Origin: Pseudobacteriovorax sp.
GTDB lineage: Bacteria; Bdellovibrionota_B; Oligoflexia; Oligoflexales; Oligoflexaceae
Direction of reading: 5' to 3'
DNA length: 36,509 bases
Assembly (NCBI GenBank): GCA_013215145.1
Contig: JABSRP010000060.1
Coordinates: 1 to 36,509 of the forward strand
Shown: piece after piece, positions 15,052-23,872 of the stretch
Position numbering within the stretch: the first letter of the stretch is position 1
How the letters are laid out: the number at the start of each line of letters is the position of its first letter
The notes under the pieces: generated by a model
Told to the model about the DNA's origin: nothing
The model's input: only the letters and a program-made list of their open reading frames with translations
The model's database searches: none
Made by a program: the position numbers and the translations under genes

Positions 15052-17592
15052 ATGGCAAAAATTCTAACCTACCTATGTCTTGCAATGTTGGCGATGCCGG
15101 GGAATATACTGGCTATGCCTCAAGACTTATGGGAATGGGAGCATAGCTGGGAAAACCCAACGTCGCAGACGCAAAGCAAGTGGCGCAGTGGTATCCCTAT
15201 ACCAACTATCAAAAATAGCAAAATTCTGTGGTTGAGAACGAGCTTTGGCCAAAGTCAAATCGTAGACCCCATCGTCTTTATCGAAATCGCCCATCAGAGG
15301 ATGAAGGTTTATCAAGGCGATGATCTAATTTATAGTTGGGGCTACGAGCCACACCAGGTAGATCAAAAAATCCTTGGCTTCCCACCTCATTTTATCAAAC
15401 TAAACCCCGTTACGGAGCCTACAGAGCTCAGATTTCGTTTTGAAACCAAAAGTCATAAAATTGGTGTTAATGACCAACCCATCATCGGTAATCGTGCAGA
15501 TATTTTGGTTCATATGATACGAGCTGATCTAGAAATCACCTCGGTGATTTTTATGATGCTGATTCTAGGGATTTTAGTACTGCTGTTGTTTTTGCAGCAT
15601 CCGCGCAATCCCTACTTCTTGTCTGGCGCTATGTTTCCATTCTTCCTTGCGCTTTATCTGCTGTCTAAATCCAGTGTCAGGTGGCTTGCCTATGACGATC
15701 CTCAGTTTTGGTTGCTTCTAGATTTGTTCTCTCTTTATATTTGGCCAGCTGCGGCTATTTCCTTTGTTGAGTCCGTTATCGGTAAAGGGCCCTTTGGATT
15801 CATTCGAAAGGCTTGGGTAACCAATGTTTGCTTTACGATTGTCGTGGCCGTGTTGAGTTGCTTCGACTGGTCGATTGCCTTTACGGCATTGCCGATGTTT
15901 CAGACCTTTATGATTCCTGTTTTGGCCTGGCTCATTTGGTTAGCACTGGTGTATTGCCTTAAAAGTACGGACCGAGATACTCGATTGGCGCAGATGGCGC
16001 TTCTTATCATCGCATCTGGCGGCATTCACGATATTATGGTTTTTATGGGAATATTAGCCTATACCTACACCGTGATTCATTGGGCATCAATGATCTGTGT
16101 CATATGCTTTATTGCAATCCTCTCTAACCAATACTCTCGCGCGACCTCGTCGTTGACCGTCCTGAGAGAAAGAAGTAACTTTGAACGTCAAAAAAAGAAA
16201 GAGATGGAGCATGCCTACCATGAAATCAAATCCGAAAAACAAAAAGTCGAAGAGATACTGGGAAATATTAAACTAGGCATCCTTATAGTGGAAGGCAATA
16301 CGATCATCCAAAATGAATACTCAAGGTATACGGAAGAGATGTTTTCTTTATCCCGCAGTCAACTGGTAGGATCTGACGTCACTGATATTCTCTTTACAGA
16401 TTCCTCTCTATGTGGAGATCAAGTCTGCACGATGAAGTCTACCATAACAACTTCCATGGGCTTAGATGATTTGACTTGGGAGACGAATGCACTGTCTCTA
16501 GTGAAATCTTTTAAACGAATGATCAATGGTGAAGAAAGGTATTTTAATGCCGAATGGTATCCGATTTTTAGCGCCTCAGGTATTCTTCAAAAATTAATGA
16601 TTTGCGTAAAAGATGCCACGAGCGAGATGGACTTGGTTCTCGAGGTAGAAGAGAAGGATGATGCGATTCGCCAGCAAACGGAAATCCTAAAAGAGCTTTT
16701 GATTGCTGGTCGCAGAAAATCTCGCCAAACTTTGCGAGAATGCCATGTGTTGGCTAAAAAAATCGGAGAGGTCTGGTCTGACCAGAAAGAAAGTCAAAAT
16801 GTTTTTCGTATGTGTCACACTATTAAGGGATCTGCTCGAGTTGCCGGGTTCTCTAAGATTGCTGATCTGGCTCATGCCTGCGAGTCGGCAGTGATCGAGA
16901 TGCCTGGAGGTGAGAAAAGAATCCATCATCATTTTGATGTTTATCTCCAGCAGCTTCTCCTCTGCATCGATAGCCATGCTGTAATTTTGGATGAAATCTC
17001 GCCGGGGGGAGCCGACGCCTTAGCTGGGGAGCAGGATTCCTTCTCACAGGTTGCCATGAAGCATCTGGACGCCGCACAAAAACACCTCAAACAGCATCAA
17101 ATCGAAGTGGGACAGATTTCTACCACCGACGAAATTATGAACTGGAAACCCGAGGTCATCGAGAAAATGGGACCGATTTTGCTGCATTTACTGACTAATG
17201 CCGCTGAGCATGGTTTTATCTTGCCAAAGAATCATGAAGTGCCGGCCTGTATTAGTGTAGAGTCTAAAAGGCTTGGAGACGATCTCATCATCAATATTAT
17301 TGATAATGGAGTTGGATTTGACATCGAGGGAGCAGGGAGGCCAGGTGTCCTAGAATCTAGTAAATCGGATCAGGTGAGTCTAGAGTATTACCTACATGAT
17401 GGAGTTACCACAGCGGAATCTGTGAGCAAAACAAGTGGTCGTGGGGTCGGTTTGTCCGCGGTTAAGCAACTCGTTGAGGAACTTGGAGGTCGCATTGTCT
17501 TAGCTAACCGTAATGAGGGAGGCGCGAAGGTTAGTGTTTATTTACCAGTTGACTCAGTGGAAAGCTTTCAAGACTTGGCTGCAGGAATTTAG
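15052..17592 (+). CDS. 7TMR-DISM receptor with PAS, HPt and CheA-type ATPase
   Basis: An 846-residue hybrid sensor. Signal peptide (1-22), an extracytoplasmic jelly-roll DISM2-like domain (about 23-155), a seven-helix 7TMR-DISM unit (about 160-358), coiled coil, PAS-like domain (about 398-523), an HPt module with CHTIKGSARVAGF (His589), and a HATPase of CheA type: LTNAAEHG (Asn716, His720), DNGVGF (751-756), GRGVGLSAVK (796-805). No classical DHp helix pair, P2, CheW or receiver domain. It presumably senses an external ligand and phosphorylates the HPt histidine, then an unlinked receiver. I prefer the ATG at 15052 because it begins a normal signal peptide; a GTG at 15031 is possible. It is followed by proBA. 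Confidence 0.85.
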   Translation: MAKILTYLCLAMLAMPGNILAMPQDLWEWEHSWENPTSQTQSKWRSGIPIPTIKNSKILWLRTSFGQSQIVDPIVFIEIAHQRMKVYQGDDLIYSWGYEPHQVDQKILGFPPHFIKLNPVTEPTELRFRFETKSHKIGVNDQPIIGNRADILVHMIRADLEITSVIFMMLILGILVLLLFLQHPRNPYFLSGAMFPFFLALYLLSKSSVRWLAYDDPQFWLLLDLFSLYIWPAAAISFVESVIGKGPFGFIRKAWVTNVCFTIVVAVLSCFDWSIAFTALPMFQTFMIPVLAWLIWLALVYCLKSTDRDTRLAQMALLIIASGGIHDIMVFMGILAYTYTVIHWASMICVICFIAILSNQYSRATSSLTVLRERSNFERQKKKEMEHAYHEIKSEKQKVEEILGNIKLGILIVEGNTIIQNEYSRYTEEMFSLSRSQLVGSDVTDILFTDSSLCGDQVCTMKSTITTSMGLDDLTWETNALSLVKSFKRMINGEERYFNAEWYPIFSASGILQKLMICVKDATSEMDLVLEVEEKDDAIRQQTEILKELLIAGRRKSRQTLRECHVLAKKIGEVWSDQKESQNVFRMCHTIKGSARVAGFSKIADLAHACESAVIEMPGGEKRIHHHFDVYLQQLLLCIDSHAVILDEISPGGADALAGEQDSFSQVAMKHLDAAQKHLKQHQIEVGQISTTDEIMNWKPEVIEKMGPILLHLLTNAAEHGFILPKNHEVPACISVESKRLGDDLIINIIDNGVGFDIEGAGRPGVLESSKSDQVSLEYYLHDGVTTAESVSKTSGRGVGLSAVKQLVEELGGRIVLANRNEGGAKVSVYLPVDSVESFQDLAAGI

Positions 17593-17827
17593 TAAAATTA
17601 AATTCTGTTTTTTAAAGTACCAGATTCATAGATTTTGAGAATATCTTAAAAATAAGGTATATAATCCCATGCAACCGTTTAGGTCCTACCAATCTGAGGG
17701 CTATCTGTTTTCTAAGTGGAAATCCTATCATTTGTGACGATTTCGCCCGCCTTTGAAATAGTAAAGGGGAAACTTTTGTGATATTCCTTCTAGATAGAGA
17801 GTTTTTATTCATTAGGGTTGTACTGTG

Positions 17828-18985
17828 ATGGTCAAACATAAGATTCCAATGAGAGCGGACCTATATCGTCCGCCCCAAAGGGTTATTGTTAAACTTGGCT
17901 CGCAAACGGTAACACATGATGATGGTGGCGTCGATCTATCAGCATTGGGAGCTATTTGTCACGATTTATGTCAGTTACGACAAGGTGGAGTCGAGGTAGT
18001 CTTGGTTAGCTCTGGAGCCATACAAGTGGGGCGATCTATTGCACCTGGTCTTTCAGATTCCACCATGGCGGGAAAACAAGCTTTGAGCGCCCTTGGTCAA
18101 CCAGCCCTTATGAGCTCCTACAGAGAGTTATTTCAACGAAGCCAAGTGCTTTGTGCTCAGGTGCTAGTGACCCATGATGATTTGCGTAACCGTCATAGAT
18201 TTTTAAACGCGAGACAAACCATTTTGGAATTATTGAATCAGGGAGTCCTACCCATACTCAACGAAAATGATAGTGTTAGCTTTAGTGAAATCACTGTGGG
18301 TGATAACGATCAACTTGCTGCCATGGTCTGCGAACTAGTAGACGGTGATCTTCTACTGATGCTAACAGGCCCTGATGGCTTGTATAAAAGTGATCCTAAC
18401 CTCGATGCTGATGCCAAACCCATCAAACGTTATGATTTTTCTGCTCATGACCAAGAGCAGGTCTCCACTCAAGGAGCCTCCACAGCCGGACGCGGTGGAA
18501 TGACGACCAAACTTTTAGCCGCAGAAAAACTTTCAAAAATTGGTATTGAAACGATTTTGTGTAGCAGTGGATATCCAACGCCGATACTAAGAGCGTTGAC
18601 TAGCGAAGTGGGTACCCTTTTCACCAGTGAGGCTTCAAAAACTCCGCTACCAAAAGGTGGTCGAACCCCAACAAGTCGTCGAGCTTGGTTGATTTCCATT
18701 ATGAGCAATCACTGTAGTTTGGAAGTGGATACGGGAGCGAAAAAAGCCCTTTTGAGCTCAGGATCTTTGCTGCCTTCAGGGATCATTGGAGTCACAGGAA
18801 CATTTCGCAGGGGGGACTGTATTGGAATCGAACATGAAGGGGTGATGTTTGCCTGCGGTTTAGCGGAGTATGATGCCAAAGATATTGAAAGAATTATGGG
18901 GCTAAACTCAAATCAATTACGGAAAACACTCGGATTTTACTTTTGCGATGAGGTGATTCATCGCGATCACTTCACATTGAAATAG
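17828..18985 (+). CDS. proB: Glutamate 5-kinase
   Basis: A 385-residue enzyme phosphorylating L-glutamate to gamma-glutamyl phosphate, first step of proline synthesis. Seen: VIVKLGSQTV at the N-terminus (ATP site), VLVSSGAI, the NENDSVSF and GDNDQLAAMV loops, LLLMLTGPDGLY and GRGGMTTKLLAA of the amino-acid kinase fold, then a C-terminal PUA domain (about 285-370, SGSLLPSGIIGVTGTFRRGD). Full length for the two-domain form. The start is ambiguous: GTG at 17825 has AGGG seven bases upstream, ATG at 17828 ten. proA follows after 22 bases. Confidence 0.95.
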   Translation: MVKHKIPMRADLYRPPQRVIVKLGSQTVTHDDGGVDLSALGAICHDLCQLRQGGVEVVLVSSGAIQVGRSIAPGLSDSTMAGKQALSALGQPALMSSYRELFQRSQVLCAQVLVTHDDLRNRHRFLNARQTILELLNQGVLPILNENDSVSFSEITVGDNDQLAAMVCELVDGDLLLMLTGPDGLYKSDPNLDADAKPIKRYDFSAHDQEQVSTQGASTAGRGGMTTKLLAAEKLSKIGIETILCSSGYPTPILRALTSEVGTLFTSEASKTPLPKGGRTPTSRRAWLISIMSNHCSLEVDTGAKKALLSSGSLLPSGIIGVTGTFRRGDCIGIEHEGVMFACGLAEYDAKDIERIMGLNSNQLRKTLGFYFCDEVIHRDHFTLK

Positions 18986-19007
18986 CATCACAAAGGAGAT
19001 AATCAGA

Positions 19008-20267
19008 ATGGCAGTAGATGTATTTGCTGAGGTCAGTGAGGCGGCTAGAGCGGCGAAAAAGGCAACCCGTAAACTCCGTGAAGCCTCCTCAGAGGTTCGA
19101 TTTAAGGCTTTGGATGCTGTTGCTGATATATTGCGAGACAATGTCGGCACTATCATAGAAGAGAATCAAAAAGATCTTGAAAACGCACATAGGCAAAAGC
19201 TATCGTCTGCCATGAAAGACCGGCTAGAGCTCAATGAGAAACGTATTGCTGATATGATTGCTGGAGTCGCATCCATTCGTGACCAAGAGGATATCGTAGG
19301 TTCTGTCGATAGTCAGCAGCAACGAGCCGATGGATTAAGTATCGTGAGGCAGAGAATACCCATCGGTGTGATAGGTATGATTTTCGAGAGTCGACCCAAC
19401 GTCGTGGTTGATTGCGCAGCATTAGCCATTCGCTCTGGTAATGCTATCTTATTGAAAGGCGGAAAGGAAGCCAGGTATAGTAATCACTGTTTAGGACAGT
19501 TAATCCGTCAAGCCATGACAGCTTTTTTGCCGAAGGAGTCGGTAGTTGTTCTGGAGTCAACCGATAGAGGAGCAGCCGTTGCCTTAATGCATCAAACAGG
19601 TTTAATCGATCTATTGATACCGCGTGGTGGGGAAAATCTCATTCGATTTGTTGCGGACAATGCAAAAGTTCCCTTTGTAGCCCACGATAAAGGTCTATGT
19701 CACATCTTTGTCGATCGCGATGCCAACCTTGAGACGGCGATGTCAATCGTCAATAATGCTAAAGCGCAGCGACCTGGAGTCTGCAATGCCCTCGAAACCT
19801 TGTTAGTAGATCAAGTTATAGCACGAGATTTTTTGCAACTACTTCTCCCTACGCTCGAGGCATCCGCTGTCGAGGTTCGTGGTTGTGCCCGCTGCCAAGA
19901 GATGTTTCCCAATATAAGCTTAGCCTCTGACGATGACTGGGATGCCGAATACTTAGACCTTATTCTATCGATAAAAGTCGTGGATGATATAGCAGCAGCG
20001 ATCGATCATATCGAAAATCACGGTAGTCAGCATACCGAGGGAATTTGTAGTGAAAACCCCGAGACGATCAAACGATTTAAAAATGCCGTGGACGCTTCCT
20101 GTATCACAGTGAATGCCTCCACACGCTTCAACGATGGTGGTGAACTTGGATTAGGAGCAGAAATCGGGATCTCAACATCTAAGCTACATGCCTACGGTCC
20201 TATGGGGGCTAGGGAGTTGACGACGATTCGGTATGTGTTAGCTGGATCCGGTCATATCCGAACCTAG
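19008..20267 (+). CDS. proA: Gamma-glutamyl phosphate reductase
   Basis: A 419-residue NADPH-dependent enzyme that reduces gamma-glutamyl phosphate to glutamate semialdehyde, second step of proline synthesis. Seen: IPIGVIGMIFESRPNVVVD, LLKGGKEARYSN, DLLIPRGGENLI, the nucleophile region QRPGVCNALETLL, and near the C-terminus NASTRFNDGGELGLGAEIGIS. AGGAG lies before the ATG. It forms an operon with proB. Confidence 0.96.
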   Translation: MAVDVFAEVSEAARAAKKATRKLREASSEVRFKALDAVADILRDNVGTIIEENQKDLENAHRQKLSSAMKDRLELNEKRIADMIAGVASIRDQEDIVGSVDSQQQRADGLSIVRQRIPIGVIGMIFESRPNVVVDCAALAIRSGNAILLKGGKEARYSNHCLGQLIRQAMTAFLPKESVVVLESTDRGAAVALMHQTGLIDLLIPRGGENLIRFVADNAKVPFVAHDKGLCHIFVDRDANLETAMSIVNNAKAQRPGVCNALETLLVDQVIARDFLQLLLPTLEASAVEVRGCARCQEMFPNISLASDDDWDAEYLDLILSIKVVDDIAAAIDHIENHGSQHTEGICSENPETIKRFKNAVDASCITVNASTRFNDGGELGLGAEIGISTSKLHAYGPMGARELTTIRYVLAGSGHIRT

Positions 20268-20321
20268 GCAAGCCTAACAGACAAAAATACTGCGTTGGCT
20301 GTGTCGCTGCAGTGCTTGCCT
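20266..20321. terminator. Possible convergent terminator (8-bp inverted repeat)
   Basis: AGGCAAGC (20266-20273) and GCTTGCCT (20314-20321) are perfect inverses with a 40-base loop, between the convergent proA and phosphatase genes. The long loop makes this weak. Confidence 0.25.
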
Positions 20322-20336
20322 TCGTAAATTAGGTTT

Positions 20337-22775
20337 CTACGACGACATGCGATTAACGCGAGCCTCTTCTAATTCTATGACCATAAAGGTGCAATCGTCC
20401 TCGACTCTCTCTTTGAGCCATGTTTCATCAATCTGCTTAACGAGCCTTTCTCTAAGAGACTCGATGGTCTTAGCTTCATTCATGATCTTTCTAATTTGAC
20501 TATACCTTATGCGCTCACCCTTGGGGCCTTTATTCTCGAGTAAGCCGTCGGTATATAATAGCAAACGATCACCGGGATTCAGGTTAAGATGCTTGACACT
20601 GAAACTTGCGTTTGGTTGCATGCCAATCATCGAGCCGGGATGTGGTATGCTGCGGATTTCAGAATCTCTTTGAAGAACTAAAAAGCAGTGACCAGCGTTA
20701 AGGTACTCGAGATCACCGGTAGCGCTGTCTATAACCAAAGCAGCCATAGTCATGGCGAGATTAGTTTTGCCTCCTATGCTAAAAAGCATATGATTTAGGT
20801 TTTGCGTCATTTCATTAAGATTCGGAGAGGCTGACGAACCATGGCTTCTCTGCGAGACTCCTTCTAGGTAACTCATAATGATTCCCCCCACCATGGCTGT
20901 AACCATAGCGGAAGCTATGCCATGACCGGTGACATCGATCATCACGAAAACTGTTTTTCCACTGTTTTTACAGGTATGGACATGGTACCAATCCCCACCG
21001 GTCTGTTCGGCGGCTTTGTAATAGGTTTGATAGTGCAAACCCTGAATCGTTTCATGTTTTGATAATAGAATTTGTTGAACAACCCGAGCGGCTTCCAAGT
21101 CACTTTCCAATTTTGCTTGTTTTTCACGCTCTAAAGCACTAAACGTTTCTTCAAACCCTAGTGTCGCTGTTGCCAGTAGACTTTGCAAATAACTTTGATT
21201 TGAGTCAATGAGTTCCAAACTACTATGATCTCCAGACACCTCGAACCTCCCAATGGGACGCTCTTGCGAGCCTAATGCAAATACCCGATATCTTTTGAGG
21301 TCTGTTTCCTTGGCTTCCAAGGTGAGAACGCGATCGTCTTGGCTAAGATCAAATTTGTGTTCCGTTCGATTCCAGCAATAAGACTCATACCGAAGGGATT
21401 GACGAGCTTGATCGGATTCTAAGAGTCCGTGGTCGTCTACGTGAACTAGGAATAGGCGTAGGTCTACCAATCTCAAAGCCGGGATTTCTCGGCGTATCAG
21501 AGAGAGGAAGTAGTCGACGGCTTGGGTAATAGAGTGGGTTTTAACAAAATAGCTTGACAGTCTTAAGTTTGTATTAGTCCTACGCTGCATTTGCTCGTTT
21601 GTTTGGAGTTTGTCTTCAATGGAAGTTCGTAGGGCTTTCTGCGTAGCATCATAGTTTTGGAACATGATTACGAGAGATCCAAGTAATAAGATTGCCATCC
21701 CATATTGGAGCATGAAAAAATTATCCGATAGAAAACCCATGGCTGATATGAGATCACGAAATCCAATTGCTGAAGTTATACACAGACAGATGAGAAAAAA
21801 TCGACTCATTTTTTGTCGACTCATGACCACAAACCAAAACCTGCGAAAGCCAGATATTAGTGTGACTAGTAGAGAAACATGATAAGGAGAAATCATGGCG
21901 GCAAAGCTCATGTAGTTACCTATAAACAGAGGAAAGCAACATACCATCCACAATAACTGAAATCGGATGACCCATTTTAGTGTTATGCTGGGTTTAAGCT
22001 TAACGATATTTTGAAGAAAAAGTCCTAGTGAAGGACCGAAATTAAGTAGGCAAATGAGGTTAAGGTAGGTCCACAGGGCTGCGCTATCGTATATTAAAAG
22101 ACGCAGATGATTTTGCTGGCTGGCAATCATATAGATGCCAATCGTAAGTGATAGGTAGGAAAACGCTAGGTAAACACGCTCTCTTTGAAGCAAAAAGAAA
22201 AATAGCGATAGTAACCCCATGAGAATGAGAAAGATGTTTATGATTTGCTTGTGGAAGCTTTCGGAAATAATACTTTCTACCAAGTAGCGATACGATACGA
22301 TTCGAGGTAAACCAGTCAATGCAGGTTCCCGATCCGAAATCGCCTCGATCCAAAGGACTCCTCTAGACATTGATGGATCCACAGGAAGCATATGCCAGCG
22401 AATCAAGGGAAACTCTGCTTGCTCGCCATGCCCAGGAAAGCTGCCGTGTTCATAAATGATTTGTCCCTTCCAATGAACGCGAAAGTTAGCCCGGACATGC
22501 TCAAAAAAGACCACTGGAGCTAGCATTTCCGAAGAAATCTCTGGATAGCGCAAACGATACCAAATATGCCAATTCTTTGAATCAGGAGCGGGTATGCGCT
22601 GCCCTAGGGTATAAGGCGTACACGATTCTGGCTGCGAAGGGCCGTTGATACAGAAATCCACACCAACATAATGAGTGGCCGAAGAAAACTCTACCTTGCC
22701 TTCCCGTCCATAAGACAGAAATGATAGAAAACATAAAAAATAAATACCTAATAAGGTGTTTGCGCCTTTATTCAT
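20337..22775 (-). CDS. 7TMR-DISM receptor with SpoIIE-type (PP2C) phosphatase
   Basis: An 812-residue protein. Signal peptide, an extracytoplasmic DISM-type jelly roll (about 30-165), seven membrane helices (about 176-373), a GAF-like segment (about 400-540), a coiled coil (EREKQAKLESDLEAARVVQQ), then a SpoIIE/PP2C phosphatase: GGDWY (593-597), DVTGHG (614-619), LNAGHCFL, LLLYTDGL (Asp743) and VEDDCTFM (Asp794), so all metal-binding Asp are present. Such phosphatases usually dephosphorylate STAS anti-anti-sigma proteins in partner switching; none is nearby. The start at 22775 has AGGAGG only three bases away; the ATG at 22787 has no ribosome site, so the start is uncertain. It converges with proA. 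Confidence 0.88.
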   Translation of the reverse strand: MNKGANTLLGIYFLCFLSFLSYGREGKVEFSSATHYVGVDFCINGPSQPESCTPYTLGQRIPAPDSKNWHIWYRLRYPEISSEMLAPVVFFEHVRANFRVHWKGQIIYEHGSFPGHGEQAEFPLIRWHMLPVDPSMSRGVLWIEAISDREPALTGLPRIVSYRYLVESIISESFHKQIINIFLILMGLLSLFFFLLQRERVYLAFSYLSLTIGIYMIASQQNHLRLLIYDSAALWTYLNLICLLNFGPSLGLFLQNIVKLKPSITLKWVIRFQLLWMVCCFPLFIGNYMSFAAMISPYHVSLLVTLISGFRRFWFVVMSRQKMSRFFLICLCITSAIGFRDLISAMGFLSDNFFMLQYGMAILLLGSLVIMFQNYDATQKALRTSIEDKLQTNEQMQRRTNTNLRLSSYFVKTHSITQAVDYFLSLIRREIPALRLVDLRLFLVHVDDHGLLESDQARQSLRYESYCWNRTEHKFDLSQDDRVLTLEAKETDLKRYRVFALGSQERPIGRFEVSGDHSSLELIDSNQSYLQSLLATATLGFEETFSALEREKQAKLESDLEAARVVQQILLSKHETIQGLHYQTYYKAAEQTGGDWYHVHTCKNSGKTVFVMIDVTGHGIASAMVTAMVGGIIMSYLEGVSQRSHGSSASPNLNEMTQNLNHMLFSIGGKTNLAMTMAALVIDSATGDLEYLNAGHCFLVLQRDSEIRSIPHPGSMIGMQPNASFSVKHLNLNPGDRLLLYTDGLLENKGPKGERIRYSQIRKIMNEAKTIESLRERLVKQIDETWLKERVEDDCTFMVIELEEARVNRMSS

Positions 22776-23023
22776 AGACCTCCTCATAAGGTCATTCGGT
22801 AGAAGTTAAGAGATGGAAAAAGGCCTAGTTAGGTAAATCATACCCAGGAGATCTTGAATGGTTACCACTATCCAGTTGTGAGCGCGGTGGCTGGTCTATG
22901 GAATGGGAATGTGGTTTTTTTGTTGGTTAGGGATCATATATCGGTAACATGCTGATAATGTTAATAAATATCGAGTGTAAAAATAGGCCGCACAACTCCC
23001 TTGGGTAGACTATAAGGCAGAGC

Positions 23024-23056
23024 GACCGCTTACGGCTGGTTCCGACCGTTTACAGC
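23024..23056 (+). promoter_or_regulatory. Direct repeat, candidate LytTR operator
   Basis: GACCGCTTACGGC (23024-23036) and GACCGTTTACAGC (23044-23056) match at 11 of 13 bases, 20 bases apart start to start, about two helical turns. LytTR regulators bind pairs of short ACCGTT-like direct repeats with this geometry. The pair lies 93 bases upstream of the operon that ends in a LytTR regulator, in a 373-base gap shared with the divergent phosphatase gene. Binding is inferred, not shown. Confidence 0.55.
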
Positions 23057-23148
23057 AATCATCTGTCCATTTTTCCTTGGCTGACCGATGATTGATTGTG
23101 TGGAGGGTAACGCTTGCCCTAAGTATTAACAAATTGCACGGAGATCAA

Positions 23149-23871
23149 ATGCTGCCCATTATTTTAGCCATATTTATCCTATTTTTTATCGTCGAAAGAG
23201 TAAGGCCCGGTTGGGAGCTTCCTAAGGTCAAGGGATGGTGGCGGCGCGTCCTAATGATTAATGGCTTCCAAATCGGAGTTGTTTTGCTTGCGGGAATCAC
23301 TTGGGAGGCTTGGTTTCAATCGGTGAATCCTGTTGTCAACTTACCCATCGAGAATCCACTTGGTGAAGGTTTAGTGGCCTACTTTATCGCTACATTTGTA
23401 TTTTACTGGTGGCATCGTTTTCGTCATGAGAGCGATTTTCTGTGGAAGCATTTTCATCAGATTCATCATAGTCCCCAGAGACTTGAGACCATCACCTCGT
23501 TTTATAAGCATCCCCTTGAGATGATAGTTAACTCTATCATCGGTAGTATTTTGGTTTATGCTGTCCTTGGGATCTCTATAGAAGGTGCTCTGGTTTATAC
23601 TTTCTGTACGGCTTTTGGAGAGTTTATCTATCACATCAACGTAAGGTCACCGCGATGGATGGGATTCATCTTTCAACGCCCAGAAATGCATCGGATTCAT
23701 CATGAATATGGGCAACATAAATATAATTATGGTGACATTGTTTGGTGGGATATGTTGTTTGGTACCTACCAAAACCCCAAAGAGTTTACCAAGACCTGTG
23801 GATTTGATGAAGCGCAAGAGCTTCGATTAAAAGACATGTTAATATTTAAAAATGTGCATCAGGAGTCTTAA
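23149..23871 (+). CDS. Membrane fatty acid hydroxylase / sterol desaturase family
   Basis: A 240-residue di-iron membrane oxygenase. The three His clusters are present: HRFRH (89-93), HQIHH (103-107) and HRIHH (181-185), with YHIN (161-164) and several membrane helices between. Members hydroxylate or desaturate acyl chains or sterol-like lipids using O2; the substrate here is unknown. The start is the ATG with GGAG five bases upstream; an earlier frame start gives a poor N-terminus. First gene of a four-gene unit with an amidase, a LytS kinase and a LytTR regulator, which hints at modification of a lipid signal. Confidence 0.85.
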   Translation: MLPIILAIFILFFIVERVRPGWELPKVKGWWRRVLMINGFQIGVVLLAGITWEAWFQSVNPVVNLPIENPLGEGLVAYFIATFVFYWWHRFRHESDFLWKHFHQIHHSPQRLETITSFYKHPLEMIVNSIIGSILVYAVLGISIEGALVYTFCTAFGEFIYHINVRSPRWMGFIFQRPEMHRIHHEYGQHKYNYGDIVWWDMLFGTYQNPKEFTKTCGFDEAQELRLKDMLIFKNVHQES

Positions 23872-23872
23872 G

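Noticed and set aside
22920..23000. AACAT/ATGTT hairpin near 22948 as an operator
   Set aside because: Only a 5-bp stem in A/T-rich sequence; not distinguishable from chance.
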